Positions 20,501 to 29,135 are shown, counted from the stretch's first letter. The stretch: DNA of 64,000 nt from Marinobacter profundi (GCF_002744715.1 NZ_KZ319375.1:1-64000), one strand, 5' to 3'. Notes: generated from the sequence alone by a model not told the origin. Numbers and translations: made by a program.

Positions 20501-21568
20501 CAACGCAGGATCCGGCGCCGCACAGCTGCCATCAAGGAACAGTGCGAGCGGGTCCGCTTTGAAGCGGAAGCTTCCTTCGGCAACCGGGACGAAGTAGGTT
20601 GCCGGTGTGTAGGCGACACACTGGTAAAACACATCCTGAACACCGTCGCCCACGAAATCCTGGAAGTTCAGGGTCAGTTGCTCGGCCGTGCACCCCAGCC
20701 CCATGCTGGTCACACTGGAAAGGCTGGTTTTGCCGTCGAGCCCTTCCGTCACGACCGTGCTGATGTTTTCCAGTGACTGGTTGCCAATTTTCAGTTGCTC
20801 GCCAATACCACCCGAGAACGCGAACGGCATGATCCGGGTTTCTGCCAGCGGATACGTTGCCAGGCAGAATTCCGGCACCTCGCCGATGCCCCACTGGGCC
20901 CACCATTCGGCAACCGCACACCAGCCATCTTCAAACACACTGGTAAAACCATCCAGCAACTCGGCGCCAGCCGTGGTAGCCGCGTCATCGAAGGTCAGCG
21001 AATAGTTGGGATCCAGCAGCGGATTACCGAGTTCCGCCGCGGCGTAGGCTGCGCCCGGCCAGGGCTCATAGGTCGCAGAGGGGTCGTAGTACTGCGGGTT
21101 GTATGCGCTGGAGCGCATGAAGCCAAACGCATTGATTGGCGGCACAACAAGGTAGTCTTCGTTCAGGCGCTGGCCGTTATAGCGGCGCACGCCTGAGCTC
21201 TCCGGAGCCAGCGAGGTCTCAAACAGATAACCGTAGGCGGCATCGCCGATCAACTGGCTGGTGACTTGTGCCTTGAACGCCGCCAACTCGTCACTGCCAA
21301 ACGTTGGTGCGGTCTGTTCAATCAGATTACCCAACCAGGTCGTCAGGGTCTCGTCGTCAACACGGCCATAGGCCGCGCCATCGAAGAGAACCTCCAGATC
21401 CATATGGCGGGAGTCATCCATCGTGAAGACGACGTTATGTTTGACCCCCTGACTGATGAACAGCGGCGTTTGCGACGGGGTCAGTTGCGCGGCAAAGCCT
21501 GCCGCCGGGAACACCAGTCCGCAGGCAATCAACAGATTCCGGACAAACACAATCAAGCGGCCACTCAT
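17510..21568 (-). CDS. pilY1: PilY1-like tip adhesin of minor-pilin cluster A
   Basis: Type IV pilus tip/assembly protein of 1352 residues with a signal peptide (about 1-26). The N-terminal half is von Willebrand A-like, but its metal site reads D51-D-S-R-H55-M-D57, so the third MIDAS position (DxSxS) is His. The C-terminal half is the PilY1 beta-propeller with VYVGANDGMLHAFDA, an RGD at 804-806, a Ca-site DxDxDxxxD at 1066-1074 and a second EF-hand-like loop DTNGDGQVN starting at 1279. The start overlaps the pilX stop by four bases (ATGA). It ends cluster A; no pilE follows. Confidence 0.9.
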   Translation of the reverse strand: MSGRLIVFVRNLLIACGLVFPAAGFAAQLTPSQTPLFISQGVKHNVVFTMDDSRHMDLEVLFDGAAYGRVDDETLTTWLGNLIEQTAPTFGSDELAAFKAQVTSQLIGDAAYGYLFETSLAPESSGVRRYNGQRLNEDYLVVPPINAFGFMRSSAYNPQYYDPSATYEPWPGAAYAAAELGNPLLDPNYSLTFDDAATTAGAELLDGFTSVFEDGWCAVAEWWAQWGIGEVPEFCLATYPLAETRIMPFAFSGGIGEQLKIGNQSLENISTVVTEGLDGKTSLSSVTSMGLGCTAEQLTLNFQDFVGDGVQDVFYQCVAYTPATYFVPVAEGSFRFKADPLALFLDGSCAAPDPALYQSVIQDWSLENSLVFERPGGGEFEGTLAPDGRCLEKVRVNEDRIYNAGTEYERTYHQELQNFSNWFQYHRRRHQSVRYGLGKSLQSISGVRADLVTVNDQATDVAMLDTSDRSTGGDFESLLTKVYHAYDGVPATNEAPLRGALDFVGAQYKRTGDGAPIQYECQRNYTLMYTDGFATDYESESSTLAEIASRYYSDNLRSDLPAGQVRVPGQCLDDDPDPRLDCNTNLHMNTYGVLLGAKGSVYGQQIDGTLYNSVDAAYDNPPVWPDANTVSANILTYQIDDLYRATVNGKGEIYNARLPSEISEGLNRALEDIDNQSGAAAAVTFSSATVESDSLIFSAIFNSRRWSGQLAARGLNSNNGRLVQDESGSYIGEVVWEAGARLDDRNLSASPRDIITYNPDSGTGVAFSWDALTTAQRADLLVGTDALDAAAAEDLAKDRLAYLRGDRGSEVPAGPFRIRDSRLGDIVHSAPVFVDRPGMGWPDVPPYGAEGARYSDFRNSDAISARTPVVYVGANDGMLHAFDATREATGGTELFAYVPNLVFSDQPGQGLNYLTDPAYLHRYYVDLTPTVADAFIDVGSGDQWRTLLIGGLRAGGRGLFALDITDPDAVSEFDAGDLALWEFVSDDLGYVIEPVNVMLTDLGSGYEWVAVFGNGLDAPSGRTGLFMLRLEGGLDGTWTENSDYWFYEVDAGPESGGMNADLRLIDLDADKLVDRIFASDLDGRIWAFAYDAATDAWSSAYNQKVSGTDVPVPLFTAPSGQPVTSAPMVVRNPYVQSTSQNAPNLLVLFGTGQYLSQDDVLVTPATQSFYAVWDSGSSALTKADLLARDISETVTADGLVRNLSSDSLAWGDKNGEYSGWYIDFDTISGERVVMVPQVRGNTILFNTTIPPTNDCASNGASFRMFVDLDGTDPGRQVFDTNGDGQVNSQDLVASGFYFTGGILSMSRILGNVMFDNTAGGIGDLQDFTNENVVDFGDQTLRGRLGWRELISR

Positions 21569-22125
21569 AGTTCACCTGCGTAATAGACTTCGACGATACG
21601 GCGGGCGTTGCCGCTGAACCCCTGGGACATAGCGACAATACGGAATCCCTGTGGCCGCGCAGCGCCGGTGGTCATATCCTGGCGACCGGCCATCACCACA
21701 TCGGTCACCTGACTCATACCGGCCACATCACCGACCAGTTCAATGAAATAACGGGGCACCGGAAACGTCCTGCCGTCAAAGGCGCCCTGCCAGGCGGTGT
21801 AGGTTTCGGTGGCCTCGAAACTGGCACCGTCGGCCCAGGTAGCGGCCTGTTCCGGATCGGGAGCAGAGCCCGCCACGTAGAGAGGACCGCCTTCGTCAAA
21901 ATCCGAAAGCACGACCAGGCCATTATCGATACGGCGCTCGGCCTCCCGCAGCACATCTTCGGTAAGCTCAAGGGTGACGTCGCCATCGCGCTGGGCGTTG
22001 ACCATCAGCTCCTGCATAGTCACCCGCTCCATGTTGCTGGCGGCGAGCAGGGTCAATACCAGCAGGATCAGCAGCGTCATCACCAGCGCAGCACCGTGCT
22101 GGCGCCTCAGATTCGTTGTCACCAT
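21565..22125 (-). CDS. pilX: PilX-like minor pilin, cluster A
   Basis: Minor pilin of 186 residues starting MVTTNLRRQHG|AALVMTLL, a short basic leader and a hydrophobic helix typical of PilX_N proteins. The usual Glu at mature position 5 is absent. It would join the minor-pilin complex that primes pilus assembly and places PilY1 at the tip. Its stop overlaps the pilY1 start (ATGA), and it follows pilW by three bases, so expression should be coupled. Confidence 0.85.
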   Translation of the reverse strand: MVTTNLRRQHGAALVMTLLILLVLTLLAASNMERVTMQELMVNAQRDGDVTLELTEDVLREAERRIDNGLVVLSDFDEGGPLYVAGSAPDPEQAATWADGASFEATETYTAWQGAFDGRTFPVPRYFIELVGDVAGMSQVTDVVMAGRQDMTTGAARPQGFRIVAMSQGFSGNARRIVEVYYAGEL

Positions 22126-22128
22126 CGC

Positions 22129-23211
22129 TCACCCCTCCCCGATAATCCGGTTGCGAATACTGGACGTGAAGGTATAGGCCCGATACAGAGCGCTGTCCGC
22201 CGGTGTCTGCAATCCGGTAGCCGCACTGGTGCAATCCAGCCAGCCCGGGAAGCAGACCGCCACCGGGTCATCACTCACACTCTCATCGCGGGACCGCACA
22301 AGGAGGCTGACCCTGACCGCCAGCGTGGTCGCCAACACATCCTCGGCACCGGCATCGGTGGCTGCGGGCGGATCCCGCCATTCATTCACCGCGCCATCGC
22401 CATCCGTGTCGACACCGATGAGCGTGCGCATGTCACGGACTTCCGCAACCAGCTCCACGGCAGCTCCCAGACTGCTGGCATCGCCACTGTTGCTCTCCAC
22501 CAGGGCTCGTTCAACCACCAGCGAACGCCGGCCGCTGGCGTCTGCCTGTACCGAGTAACGGGTCACGGAGGGCCGATACACCTTGGCGTTGTCGCTGTAC
22601 TTCTTGGGCATGGTTTTAATGGCATTGCCGGGCGTCATGGTTCCACCGGTGTTGTGAACCACCAGATCGTTGCCATTCTCGTTTGCCTTGCTGACCTGGA
22701 AAATATTGGCGTTCTCGCAATCGCTAACCAGCAGGATGTCACCCACATCAAACATCGATGCATCACTGACGTGCAGGGACGCTGAATCCGCCGCCGGCAC
22801 CTTGTCCACGGTAACCTCCGGGCCGCCACCAATGCCGCGGAGGACAATCACGTGGGAGCCATCAACGATGGCATTGGTGGAATAGCTGTCAGCGTAAATT
22901 TCCAGGCCCCGGGTGAAGTCCAGCACGTCATCCGTGCCCCCCGGATTCAGGTTGTTCTGCACCGATGTTGCCTCGGTAATGCAGCCCCAGTAATCGGCAT
23001 TACGAACTTCCCGCGCCAGGATCATCGCGCCTTCACGGCCGGACTCCTGAACGTTCGCCAGCGCCTGGCTAAGGACAAACGATTGCTTGTTGGCGACAAA
23101 GATCTGCACCAGCCCGGCCATCAGGATCAGCCCGAGGGTCATGGAAATCATCAATTCGATCAGTGACAGGCCGGTTTGCCCACCGTGTACTGGCTTGCTG
23201 GAGTTACGCAT
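22129..23211 (-). CDS. pilW: PilW-like minor pilin, cluster A
   Basis: A 360-residue prepilin with class III signal HGGQTG|LSLIELMISMTLG, giving Glu at +5. The long globular domain contains the family segment VRNADYWGCI and paired cysteines. It is similar in layout and wording to the cluster B PilW. The start lies inside the 3' end of pilV (8-base overlap). It is expected to form the priming complex with PilV, PilX, FimU and PilY1. Confidence 0.9.
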   Translation of the reverse strand: MRNSSKPVHGGQTGLSLIELMISMTLGLILMAGLVQIFVANKQSFVLSQALANVQESGREGAMILAREVRNADYWGCITEATSVQNNLNPGGTDDVLDFTRGLEIYADSYSTNAIVDGSHVIVLRGIGGGPEVTVDKVPAADSASLHVSDASMFDVGDILLVSDCENANIFQVSKANENGNDLVVHNTGGTMTPGNAIKTMPKKYSDNAKVYRPSVTRYSVQADASGRRSLVVERALVESNSGDASSLGAAVELVAEVRDMRTLIGVDTDGDGAVNEWRDPPAATDAGAEDVLATTLAVRVSLLVRSRDESVSDDPVAVCFPGWLDCTSAATGLQTPADSALYRAYTFTSSIRNRIIGEG

Positions 23212-23680
23212 TGATCAGCCTCGCCCTGAGAACGAATTCATTGCTGCTGCGCTCGGACCCTGTGCTGTTGCCATCCCCGTCGACCAGTTCCCGGCCCTCG
23301 CGCTCCTCCCAGCGGATGGTTATGGTGGCCACGCCATTCGCCATATCGACTGCCGCCTGCGCATCCGGCAACTCCCGGCTGACGTTCATACACCACTGGC
23401 GACGATCCAGCGCGGCCACATCCGTCGATGCAGGGGTGTCCGCGACCGCCGCGGTACACTGGGCGAAAGTCATGTTGTACGCGTTCCACTGGCCAGGATT
23501 GGCCCGCATCCGCTCCACCATATCCGTGGCCAGCAGGGTTGCCCGGGTACGGGTTTCGGCATTACTGTTCATCTTGAGGGTGAAAACCTGCATGCTGGCC
23601 ACCCCCAGTAACCCGATGGCAAAGATGAGTACCGCCACCAGCACCTCAATCATTCCCACACCACGCTGATGCCCCGTCAT
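23204..23680 (-). CDS. pilV: PilV-like minor pilin, cluster A
   Basis: A 158-residue prepilin with leader MTGHQRG and mature start VGMIEVLVAVLIFAIGLLG (Glu at +5), followed by family features NSNAETRTRATLLA and an alpha-helical DMVERMRANP stretch. I chose the ATG at 23680, which overlaps the upstream fimT/fimU stop by four bases (ATGA); longer extensions would put a non-pilin peptide before the leader. Confidence 0.9.
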   Translation of the reverse strand: MTGHQRGVGMIEVLVAVLIFAIGLLGVASMQVFTLKMNSNAETRTRATLLATDMVERMRANPGQWNAYNMTFAQCTAAVADTPASTDVAALDRRQWCMNVSRELPDAQAAVDMANGVATITIRWEEREGRELVDGDGNSTGSERSSNEFVLRARLINA

Positions 23681-24189
23681 CCGCCACCTCCACAGTTTGC
23701 TGCACTGGTCCGAATCTGGCCGCCACCGTTGATCTCGATCAGCTGGCCGTTCGAAAGACCATCGGCACACAGGGTCAGGCTGTAGGCCTGCTCTTCGATC
23801 GCAAAGCCTGCACCGTCAAATCCGAAAGGAGCTGTAGCAAGGGATGAGGCAGATCCACTAACAGATACCAGCCCGCTGTTGCCTTCCATCATGCGGATGA
23901 TCTCCGCGTCGGAGCGGGCGCCATCGCCATTGGCATCCCGCCAGACAACCGCGCCGGAAGACCAGGCGGTGCCGGTCAATGGCGATACCCAAACCCGATC
24001 CGCACGGCGCAGCGCCTCGCTGCGTGCCTGGTTAAGTAACCCGAGCATCTGATTGGAGGTGGCCGTCAGCCGGTTCTGGTTGATCATGGTGACCATGGAA
24101 GGTACGGCCCAGCCAACAACAATGGCCAGCACCGCGATGGTTACGATCAGCTCAATTAACGTGAACCCTTTTGCGGGTTTGAGCGTCAT
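23677..24189 (-). CDS. fimU: FimT/FimU (GspH-type) minor pilin, first gene of cluster A
   Basis: A 170-residue pseudopilin with leader MTLKPAKG|FTLIELIVTIA and a GspH/FimT fold (RSEALRRADRVWVSPLTG, SGAVVWRDANGDG). By position, first gene before pilV, it corresponds to fimU of P. aeruginosa; by sequence alone FimT and FimU cannot be separated by eye. GGGAG lies about nine bases upstream of the ATG. Confidence 0.85.
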   Translation of the reverse strand: MTLKPAKGFTLIELIVTIAVLAIVVGWAVPSMVTMINQNRLTATSNQMLGLLNQARSEALRRADRVWVSPLTGTAWSSGAVVWRDANGDGARSDAEIIRMMEGNSGLVSVSGSASSLATAPFGFDGAGFAIEEQAYSLTLCADGLSNGQLIEINGGGQIRTSAANCGGGG

Positions 24190-24441
24190 ATAAAAAAACT
24201 CCCGATACAGCGCGCTGTGCAGGAAGAAAAAACCCTCCCTATCATCGCGACATTACAGCATCTCGCGAGGCTTGTACGTGGCATAAACGGACAGATTCGG
24301 GCAATTTTTCAACAATTGACAATCCTGAAACATTGCGACGTGCGTCACAAATCTCCAGATACATTCCACAACCAACGGAAGCACTGCTAGTCTTGGCGAT
24401 TCCCGGGCAGGATGCCCGATCAAGTGCATGGATGACGACAA
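24190..24441. promoter_or_regulatory. Divergent regulatory region between cluster A and the solitary fimT
   Basis: This 252-bp gap holds a CRP/Vfr-like site (24334-24349) and a perfect 12-bp palindrome ACAGCGCGCTGT (24207-24218) about 18 bases before the cluster A start codon. A TCGCGAG/TCGCGA pair lies near 24247-24276. I could not assign a convincing -35/-10 pair or a sigma-54 site for either direction. Confidence 0.45.
24334..24349. promoter_or_regulatory. CRP/Vfr-like binding site, cluster A
   Basis: TGCGA-CGTGCG-TCACA has the two half-sites at the CRP spacing of six. The left half matches the TGNGA of the Vfr consensus and the right half is perfect. The centre is about 152 bases before the cluster A start and 100 bases before the opposite-strand fimT. 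Confidence 0.5.
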
Positions 24442-25017
24442 ATGAAGAACCTCCTGAGGCTCAGGCCCACGAGTGGCTTTACACTTGTGGAGCTGCTTAT
24501 CGTATTGGCAATTGTTGCAATCGTTGCTTCCCAGGTAGTGCCCGCCATGGGCGGCGTAATAGCTAACTCCCGCAAACACTCTGCAATCAGCGACCTGATT
24601 ACCTTGATCAATCTTGCCCGTAACTCAGCGGTTCAGGAGCAGGGAGCCGTAACACTCTGCCCTCTTGATGCCACGAATAGCTGTATTGCTGACTGGTCTC
24701 ATCCCATTGCCGTTTTCCGGGACCCGGCACGAACAAAGACCTTGAGTGACCCAAGCCAGTTGATTCGGTTAAGTAGTGGACTTGCAGGGGGCAGGTTAAT
24801 TGTTAAGTCCGGCAACAGACCCTACTTCCGCTTCCGGCCAACCGGTATGGCATTGGAGGCAATTGGCAATCTGGTCTGGTGCCCGCCAGACAATGACGTA
24901 ACACGGGCTGCGCAGATCCGGATCAATATGGGAGGACGGCCCCAGTTAGCCCGGGATACGAACGGTGACGGGATTGTTGAGGACGCCTACGGGCAAGCGA
25001 TTTCCTGCGGAAAATAA
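24442..25017 (+). CDS. fimT: Solitary FimT/GspH-type pseudopilin on the opposite strand
   Basis: A 191-residue prepilin with leader MKNLLRLRPTSG|FTLVELLIVLAIVAIV, then a GspH/FimT-like domain (SRKHSAISDLITLINLARNS, CPLD, GRPYFRFRPTG, IRINMGGRPQ). It stands alone on the plus strand between the two minor-pilin operons, with its own upstream region and a strong terminator. Because fimT lies apart from the fimU operon in P. aeruginosa, I use the symbol fimT tentatively. Role: probably an accessory minor pilin. Confidence 0.82.
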   Translation: MKNLLRLRPTSGFTLVELLIVLAIVAIVASQVVPAMGGVIANSRKHSAISDLITLINLARNSAVQEQGAVTLCPLDATNSCIADWSHPIAVFRDPARTKTLSDPSQLIRLSSGLAGGRLIVKSGNRPYFRFRPTGMALEAIGNLVWCPPDNDVTRAAQIRINMGGRPQLARDTNGDGIVEDAYGQAISCGK

Positions 25018-25020
25018 GCA

Positions 25021-25048
25021 AAAACGCCCCGAAATCGGGGCGTTTTTT
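25021..25048. terminator. Bidirectional terminator between fimT and pilE
   Basis: Stem CGCCCCGA (25025-25032) / TCGGGGCG (25035-25042) with A-run before and T6 after. It serves the plus-strand fimT and the minus-strand cluster B, which converge here. Confidence 0.9.
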
Positions 25049-25051
25049 CGT

Positions 25052-25489
25052 TTACTGCCAGTTTATTCGTTGACCATTCGACAACAGGACAATTGTACCC
25101 AAGCCCTGTCCGTTTTTGGGGCGAGCTTCCAGGCGATAGGAGTTTGCTGCGGTATTCGCCTTTGTAGGGTCCGCCACGTCAACGATCACCAGGTCATAAA
25201 ACTTGGTGTTGCCATCAATAGGCGCTTCATCCGGAAAAACACCTCCAGCACCGAGAGTCGCACCGAGATAGGTGTTGTTCTGGGTGTAATACCGTTCCAG
25301 CGCATTGGCAGCGGACATCAATGCTCCCTGAGCGTCCGTTGCCCGGGTTCGCTCTATGTAACGGTTGTAGCTGGGAAGAGCGATTGCCGCGATGATTCCG
25401 ATGATAGCAACGACAATCATCAGCTCAATCAGCGTAAAGCCCCTTTCGCGGCCTTGGCGGCCTGGTATCCGGCTCATACTTCGAGTCAT
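25052..25489 (-). CDS. pilE: PilE-like type IV pilin, last gene of cluster B
   Basis: A 145-residue type IVa pilin-like protein with leader ending [22 protein letters not shown] (Glu at +5) and [19 protein letters not shown], the PilE family signature. An internal ATG at 25477 would shorten the leader by four residues. It lies six bases after pilY1 and completes cluster B; cluster A has no such gene. PilE is a minor pilin linking the tip complex to the major pilin in P. aeruginosa; here that role is inferred from position. Confidence 0.88.
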   Translation of the reverse strand: MTRSMSRIPGRQGRERGFTLIELMIVVAIIGIIAAIALPSYNRYIERTRATDAQGALMSAANALERYYTQNNTYLGATLGAGGVFPDEAPIDGNTKFYDLVIVDVADPTKANTAANSYRLEARPKNGQGLGTIVLLSNGQRINWQ

Positions 25490-25495
25490 CCTGCA

Positions 25496-28400
25496 TTACT
25501 CCTGATAGATTTCACGCCAGCCCGACCGACCCAGCGTCTTACCGCCACCCAATGCAATCTTCCCCTGATCCACTTCACCATCCGATGCCTGACGATAAAG
25601 GTTATCACCCAACAGGTTCATGTTCAGAATCAGAGCGTCGCCATAGCGCACACCCGCGACCAGGCCGTCCGTACTATTCACTGAACCGTCATTATTTACA
25701 TCAAAGACAGCTCTGTCAGGGGTCGTGCCATCGAAGCGCACCGCCATTGTCCAGCTGGAACCACCACTTTCACACAGCCCCTGCTTGGGGGTAATGGTGT
25801 TGAACAACACGTATTCGCCCCGCACCAGAGGGCTTGAGATAACCCGCTCACCCAGCGGCTCGCCTGTTACGGCAGAATCGAAGTCCATGACCCAGCCGTG
25901 GGCAGTATCTGCGGTCCAGTCGATGCTTTCCCCGGACACTGTGCGGATCTCAAAACCCTGGTCTGTTGTCTGGGTAATGGTGCGAGGTTCAAGTTCAGAC
26001 CGAAGCACGGTCGTTCCCGTATCCCAAACGCCGTAGAAGCTCTGCGTTGCTGTACTGGTGGGGTCCGTGTCGGAAAGATACTGCCCTGTGCCAAAAAACA
26101 CAAAGAGATTGGCACCCGCTCCCGCAGTGTTATACAGGTTTCGCCCCATTACCGGCGCGGACGTAATTGGCTGCCGGTTGCCAGACGCATCGGTCGCGAC
26201 AAAGAACGGCACAGGTGTAGCATTATTGCCATTGCCATCGGCATAGACCGTCCCCCAGTTTGCACTGCCGCCGGTCATATCAATGGCCCAGAGGTTACCT
26301 TGCAAGTCCCCCGCATAGACCCGGTCAATGATGCCGTCGCGCACCATCACGCCATCCTCATCCATGAAATCGACAGCCCGCAGGGGCGACAAACCTCCGG
26401 TATCCGCCAAATCAACAAATATCACTTCGCCCGAATCCCAGCCATCCTGGCCAGCCTCAATGTCCAGTACGAAGAGTCCGGTTTCGCCAGTATCCGAGTT
26501 ATAGCCACTGGAGATCAGGGCACTCCAGCGATAGTCACTGTTACCCCACTTCACCATACCAACGACCGGCGCCTCAAGGTTGTATCCCAAGCGACTGTCA
26601 GCGAACTCCCACAACACCAGATCAGCCGCAGCCGCATCGGTGTTGGCAAACTGGGAAGGGTCGGTCACATCCAGGGCAAATACACCTCGACCACCAGCCC
26701 GCATGCCTCCCACCAATACCGTTTTCCACTCAGGATCCAGCCCGGCAGCGGAACCTATGAAGACATCCGAAACTGCCGGCGTAAGGTCGACATAGAAGCG
26801 ATGCTCATACAGCGGGTCGGTAAGGTACTTCAGCCCCTCATTACTTAAACTTGAATAAACACCGGAGGGGATATAGGCCAACAGCTCTTCCCCGGTGTTG
26901 GCGTTAAATCCGTGCAACATGCCATCGTTGGCTCCGGCATACACAATCGGCGTCCTCTCGGACTGATTCTGCTTGAAGCCCGAGTACCGTCCGGTGTTGG
27001 TATATGTACCGTCACCCGTCAAAGTGTCCGGCACGCCAAAGGGATCCCGATCGGGCCAACCACTGGCAGGTTTTCCCGCATATATTGGCGAGGAGTTGAC
27101 CACATCACCAAGTACGGTGGATCTGGTGCGGAAAATGGAACCTTCGTTACTCCGGTCCCCGCGCAAATACGCGAGGCGAGCCAGACCAAGACTGTCGGTT
27201 CCATTCAGATCGAGTTGCTGATCCGCACTGAGATTATCCCAGTTGAAAAGCACGCCATCGATAACATCACTGGCAACGGCGGGCACACCCGTGACAATAA
27301 ACCGACTGGATGGCGCTTGCGTGTTCAACACATCAGCCGCATCCCAAACAATCTCGCCGATGCCGCCGGTTACTGTGTTCAACGCCCGAGCCGCAACCGA
27401 CCCACTCCAGTCCCCGCTGTTGAACGAAGCGGTGTAGACATTACTGCCTTCTTCCAGGGTCGCAGTGTTGAAGGTTACGTTGGTCGCACTTCCGGTGGTC
27501 TTGATAATATCCCGCAACGCTGCGGACATGGACTTACGTAAATCCGCAATGTTTGTCGCGTTATAGAATTCGCCACGACCATTGACCGCAGCATGGTAGA
27601 GGTCGTCGATCTGGTTCGCGTCTGCAGCGTTGTAGTCAACCAACGACCAGTCGGGGTACGTCGCCCAGTCAGGATAGCCGTCATAAGCATCCGCAACCGT
27701 GTCATAACCCTGACCGGCAATATGGGCACCCTTGGAACCAAAGCCGATGGTAAAGGTATTCATGTGCAGATTGACATTACAGTCGGCCGAGGGATCGTAA
27801 CTTGGATCGGTGGTTTCAACCGGGATATCGGTGTAGGGCGAGTATCCAGGGTCTCCCTCTTTCTTGAAGCAAGCTTCCCCAAGGGGCACTTGCCCGGCCG
27901 CCAACGAAGCGTCCGTCGATCTCAACTGCCGCTTGTAATAGGTCATAGCGACGTCGGCAAGGGTATCCGAAGCCTCATCTGCGTATGGCTTGCCTTCCGT
28001 GCCATCCGCATTGTTAACCGTCCCGGCGATAAACTCGTTATTGAATCCGTCGGTAAATAGAAGCGTGTAATTCCTTTGACACTCAGCTTCAATAACATTG
28101 GTATTGCTGTCAAATTGCTCGCCCGCGTGCTGCAGGGCCTTCCTTAACGGAGTCCCTCCGCCCGTCCAGGTTGAATTGAAATGGTTGTACGAATCCGACA
28201 GGAAAGCGCCCCCCTGAGTATCCAGATCCATCATCGCCAGTTCATCCAGCTGATTGATCCAGAAAATATCCAGGTTCATGCCGGATAAACCACGCAACGC
28301 CTCACCAATTGCCGCACGGGTCGTGTGGTGCAGGCGCCGATAATACGAGAACCAGTTCGCGAAGTTCTGCATTTCGGGCGTCCCGGCTGTAATTTCCACT

Positions 28401-29113
28401 TCCTGCAGGCAGGCATTATCCGGCCCAAACCCGTCAATACCATCCGGGAAATTAAAGGTTCCTGGCTGATCCACCCACTCCTTATAGGCGCCGTCGGTGC
28501 CGCAGGATTTGCTTACACCGCTTTGCGAGTAGTTACCCTCGGTTAAACGGACATAGTAGGTTGCAGGATAGAACGTGTTGCCGGCGGTATCTTTGGTATC
28601 GGAGGTCAAATCCAGCTTCAGGCTACCGGCTAGCGTCGGCTCGTAGGGTGCGGCTGTCGGACTTACATCACCATAGGTTTCGTCAACAGATGCGTCTTTC
28701 CAAGGCGTATAAAGGTCGCCGGGATCAAAATAAGCCGCATTATAATCTGGCGAACGGAGATACTTGAACCGGTTAATGAACGGCAGTTGGCCTCCACGTC
28801 CTGTGGTTGTCAGCCAACCGCCCCCGAAATCGGGTGAGGCGCCACTGTTGAACAGATATCGAGCCTTATACGAGATATCCTTGCAGTTCGCGCCATCATT
28901 GTCACAAACGGTCTGGAAAAACGGCTCAGTGAAAGTGGTGACCACTTCATAATCCATGCTCCCCGAATCATCTACCGCAAAGACAATATTCGGCTTGGCA
29001 TTACCGTCAACAAATAACGGCCGGTCCGAGATTGAAACGTTACTGTAACCGGCTGCAGGCAACACAAGCCCCAGCCCTGCGACAACATGAGCCAGCTTTT
29101 TCAGTTTATTCAT
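25496..29113 (-). CDS. pilY1: PilY1-like tip adhesin of minor-pilin cluster B
   Basis: A 1205-residue PilY1 with signal peptide (about 1-24). The N-terminal von Willebrand A-like part has an intact MIDAS start D48-D-S50-G-S52-M. The C-terminal propeller shows VYAGANDGMLHGFNA, an RGD at 651-653, an acidic loop from D915 where an insert breaks the exact DxDxDxxxD spacing, and an EF-hand-like DVNNDGSVN near the end. I chose the ATG at 29113 because GGAGG precedes it and it gives a clean signal peptide. Gene order pilX-pilY1-pilE matches Pseudomonas. Confidence 0.92.
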   Translation of the reverse strand: MNKLKKLAHVVAGLGLVLPAAGYSNVSISDRPLFVDGNAKPNIVFAVDDSGSMDYEVVTTFTEPFFQTVCDNDGANCKDISYKARYLFNSGASPDFGGGWLTTTGRGGQLPFINRFKYLRSPDYNAAYFDPGDLYTPWKDASVDETYGDVSPTAAPYEPTLAGSLKLDLTSDTKDTAGNTFYPATYYVRLTEGNYSQSGVSKSCGTDGAYKEWVDQPGTFNFPDGIDGFGPDNACLQEVEITAGTPEMQNFANWFSYYRRLHHTTRAAIGEALRGLSGMNLDIFWINQLDELAMMDLDTQGGAFLSDSYNHFNSTWTGGGTPLRKALQHAGEQFDSNTNVIEAECQRNYTLLFTDGFNNEFIAGTVNNADGTEGKPYADEASDTLADVAMTYYKRQLRSTDASLAAGQVPLGEACFKKEGDPGYSPYTDIPVETTDPSYDPSADCNVNLHMNTFTIGFGSKGAHIAGQGYDTVADAYDGYPDWATYPDWSLVDYNAADANQIDDLYHAAVNGRGEFYNATNIADLRKSMSAALRDIIKTTGSATNVTFNTATLEEGSNVYTASFNSGDWSGSVAARALNTVTGGIGEIVWDAADVLNTQAPSSRFIVTGVPAVASDVIDGVLFNWDNLSADQQLDLNGTDSLGLARLAYLRGDRSNEGSIFRTRSTVLGDVVNSSPIYAGKPASGWPDRDPFGVPDTLTGDGTYTNTGRYSGFKQNQSERTPIVYAGANDGMLHGFNANTGEELLAYIPSGVYSSLSNEGLKYLTDPLYEHRFYVDLTPAVSDVFIGSAAGLDPEWKTVLVGGMRAGGRGVFALDVTDPSQFANTDAAAADLVLWEFADSRLGYNLEAPVVGMVKWGNSDYRWSALISSGYNSDTGETGLFVLDIEAGQDGWDSGEVIFVDLADTGGLSPLRAVDFMDEDGVMVRDGIIDRVYAGDLQGNLWAIDMTGGSANWGTVYADGNGNNATPVPFFVATDASGNRQPITSAPVMGRNLYNTAGAGANLFVFFGTGQYLSDTDPTSTATQSFYGVWDTGTTVLRSELEPRTITQTTDQGFEIRTVSGESIDWTADTAHGWVMDFDSAVTGEPLGERVISSPLVRGEYVLFNTITPKQGLCESGGSSWTMAVRFDGTTPDRAVFDVNNDGSVNSTDGLVAGVRYGDALILNMNLLGDNLYRQASDGEVDQGKIALGGGKTLGRSGWREIYQE

Positions 29114-29135
29114 AAATTTATCCTCCGGGCTGGCG

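Noticed and set aside
24190..24441. Sigma-54 promoter controlled by PilR ahead of the minor pilins.
   Set aside because: No GG-N10-GC element with the usual flanks was found; the nearest TTGGCGATTCCCGGG stretch lacks the correct spacing.
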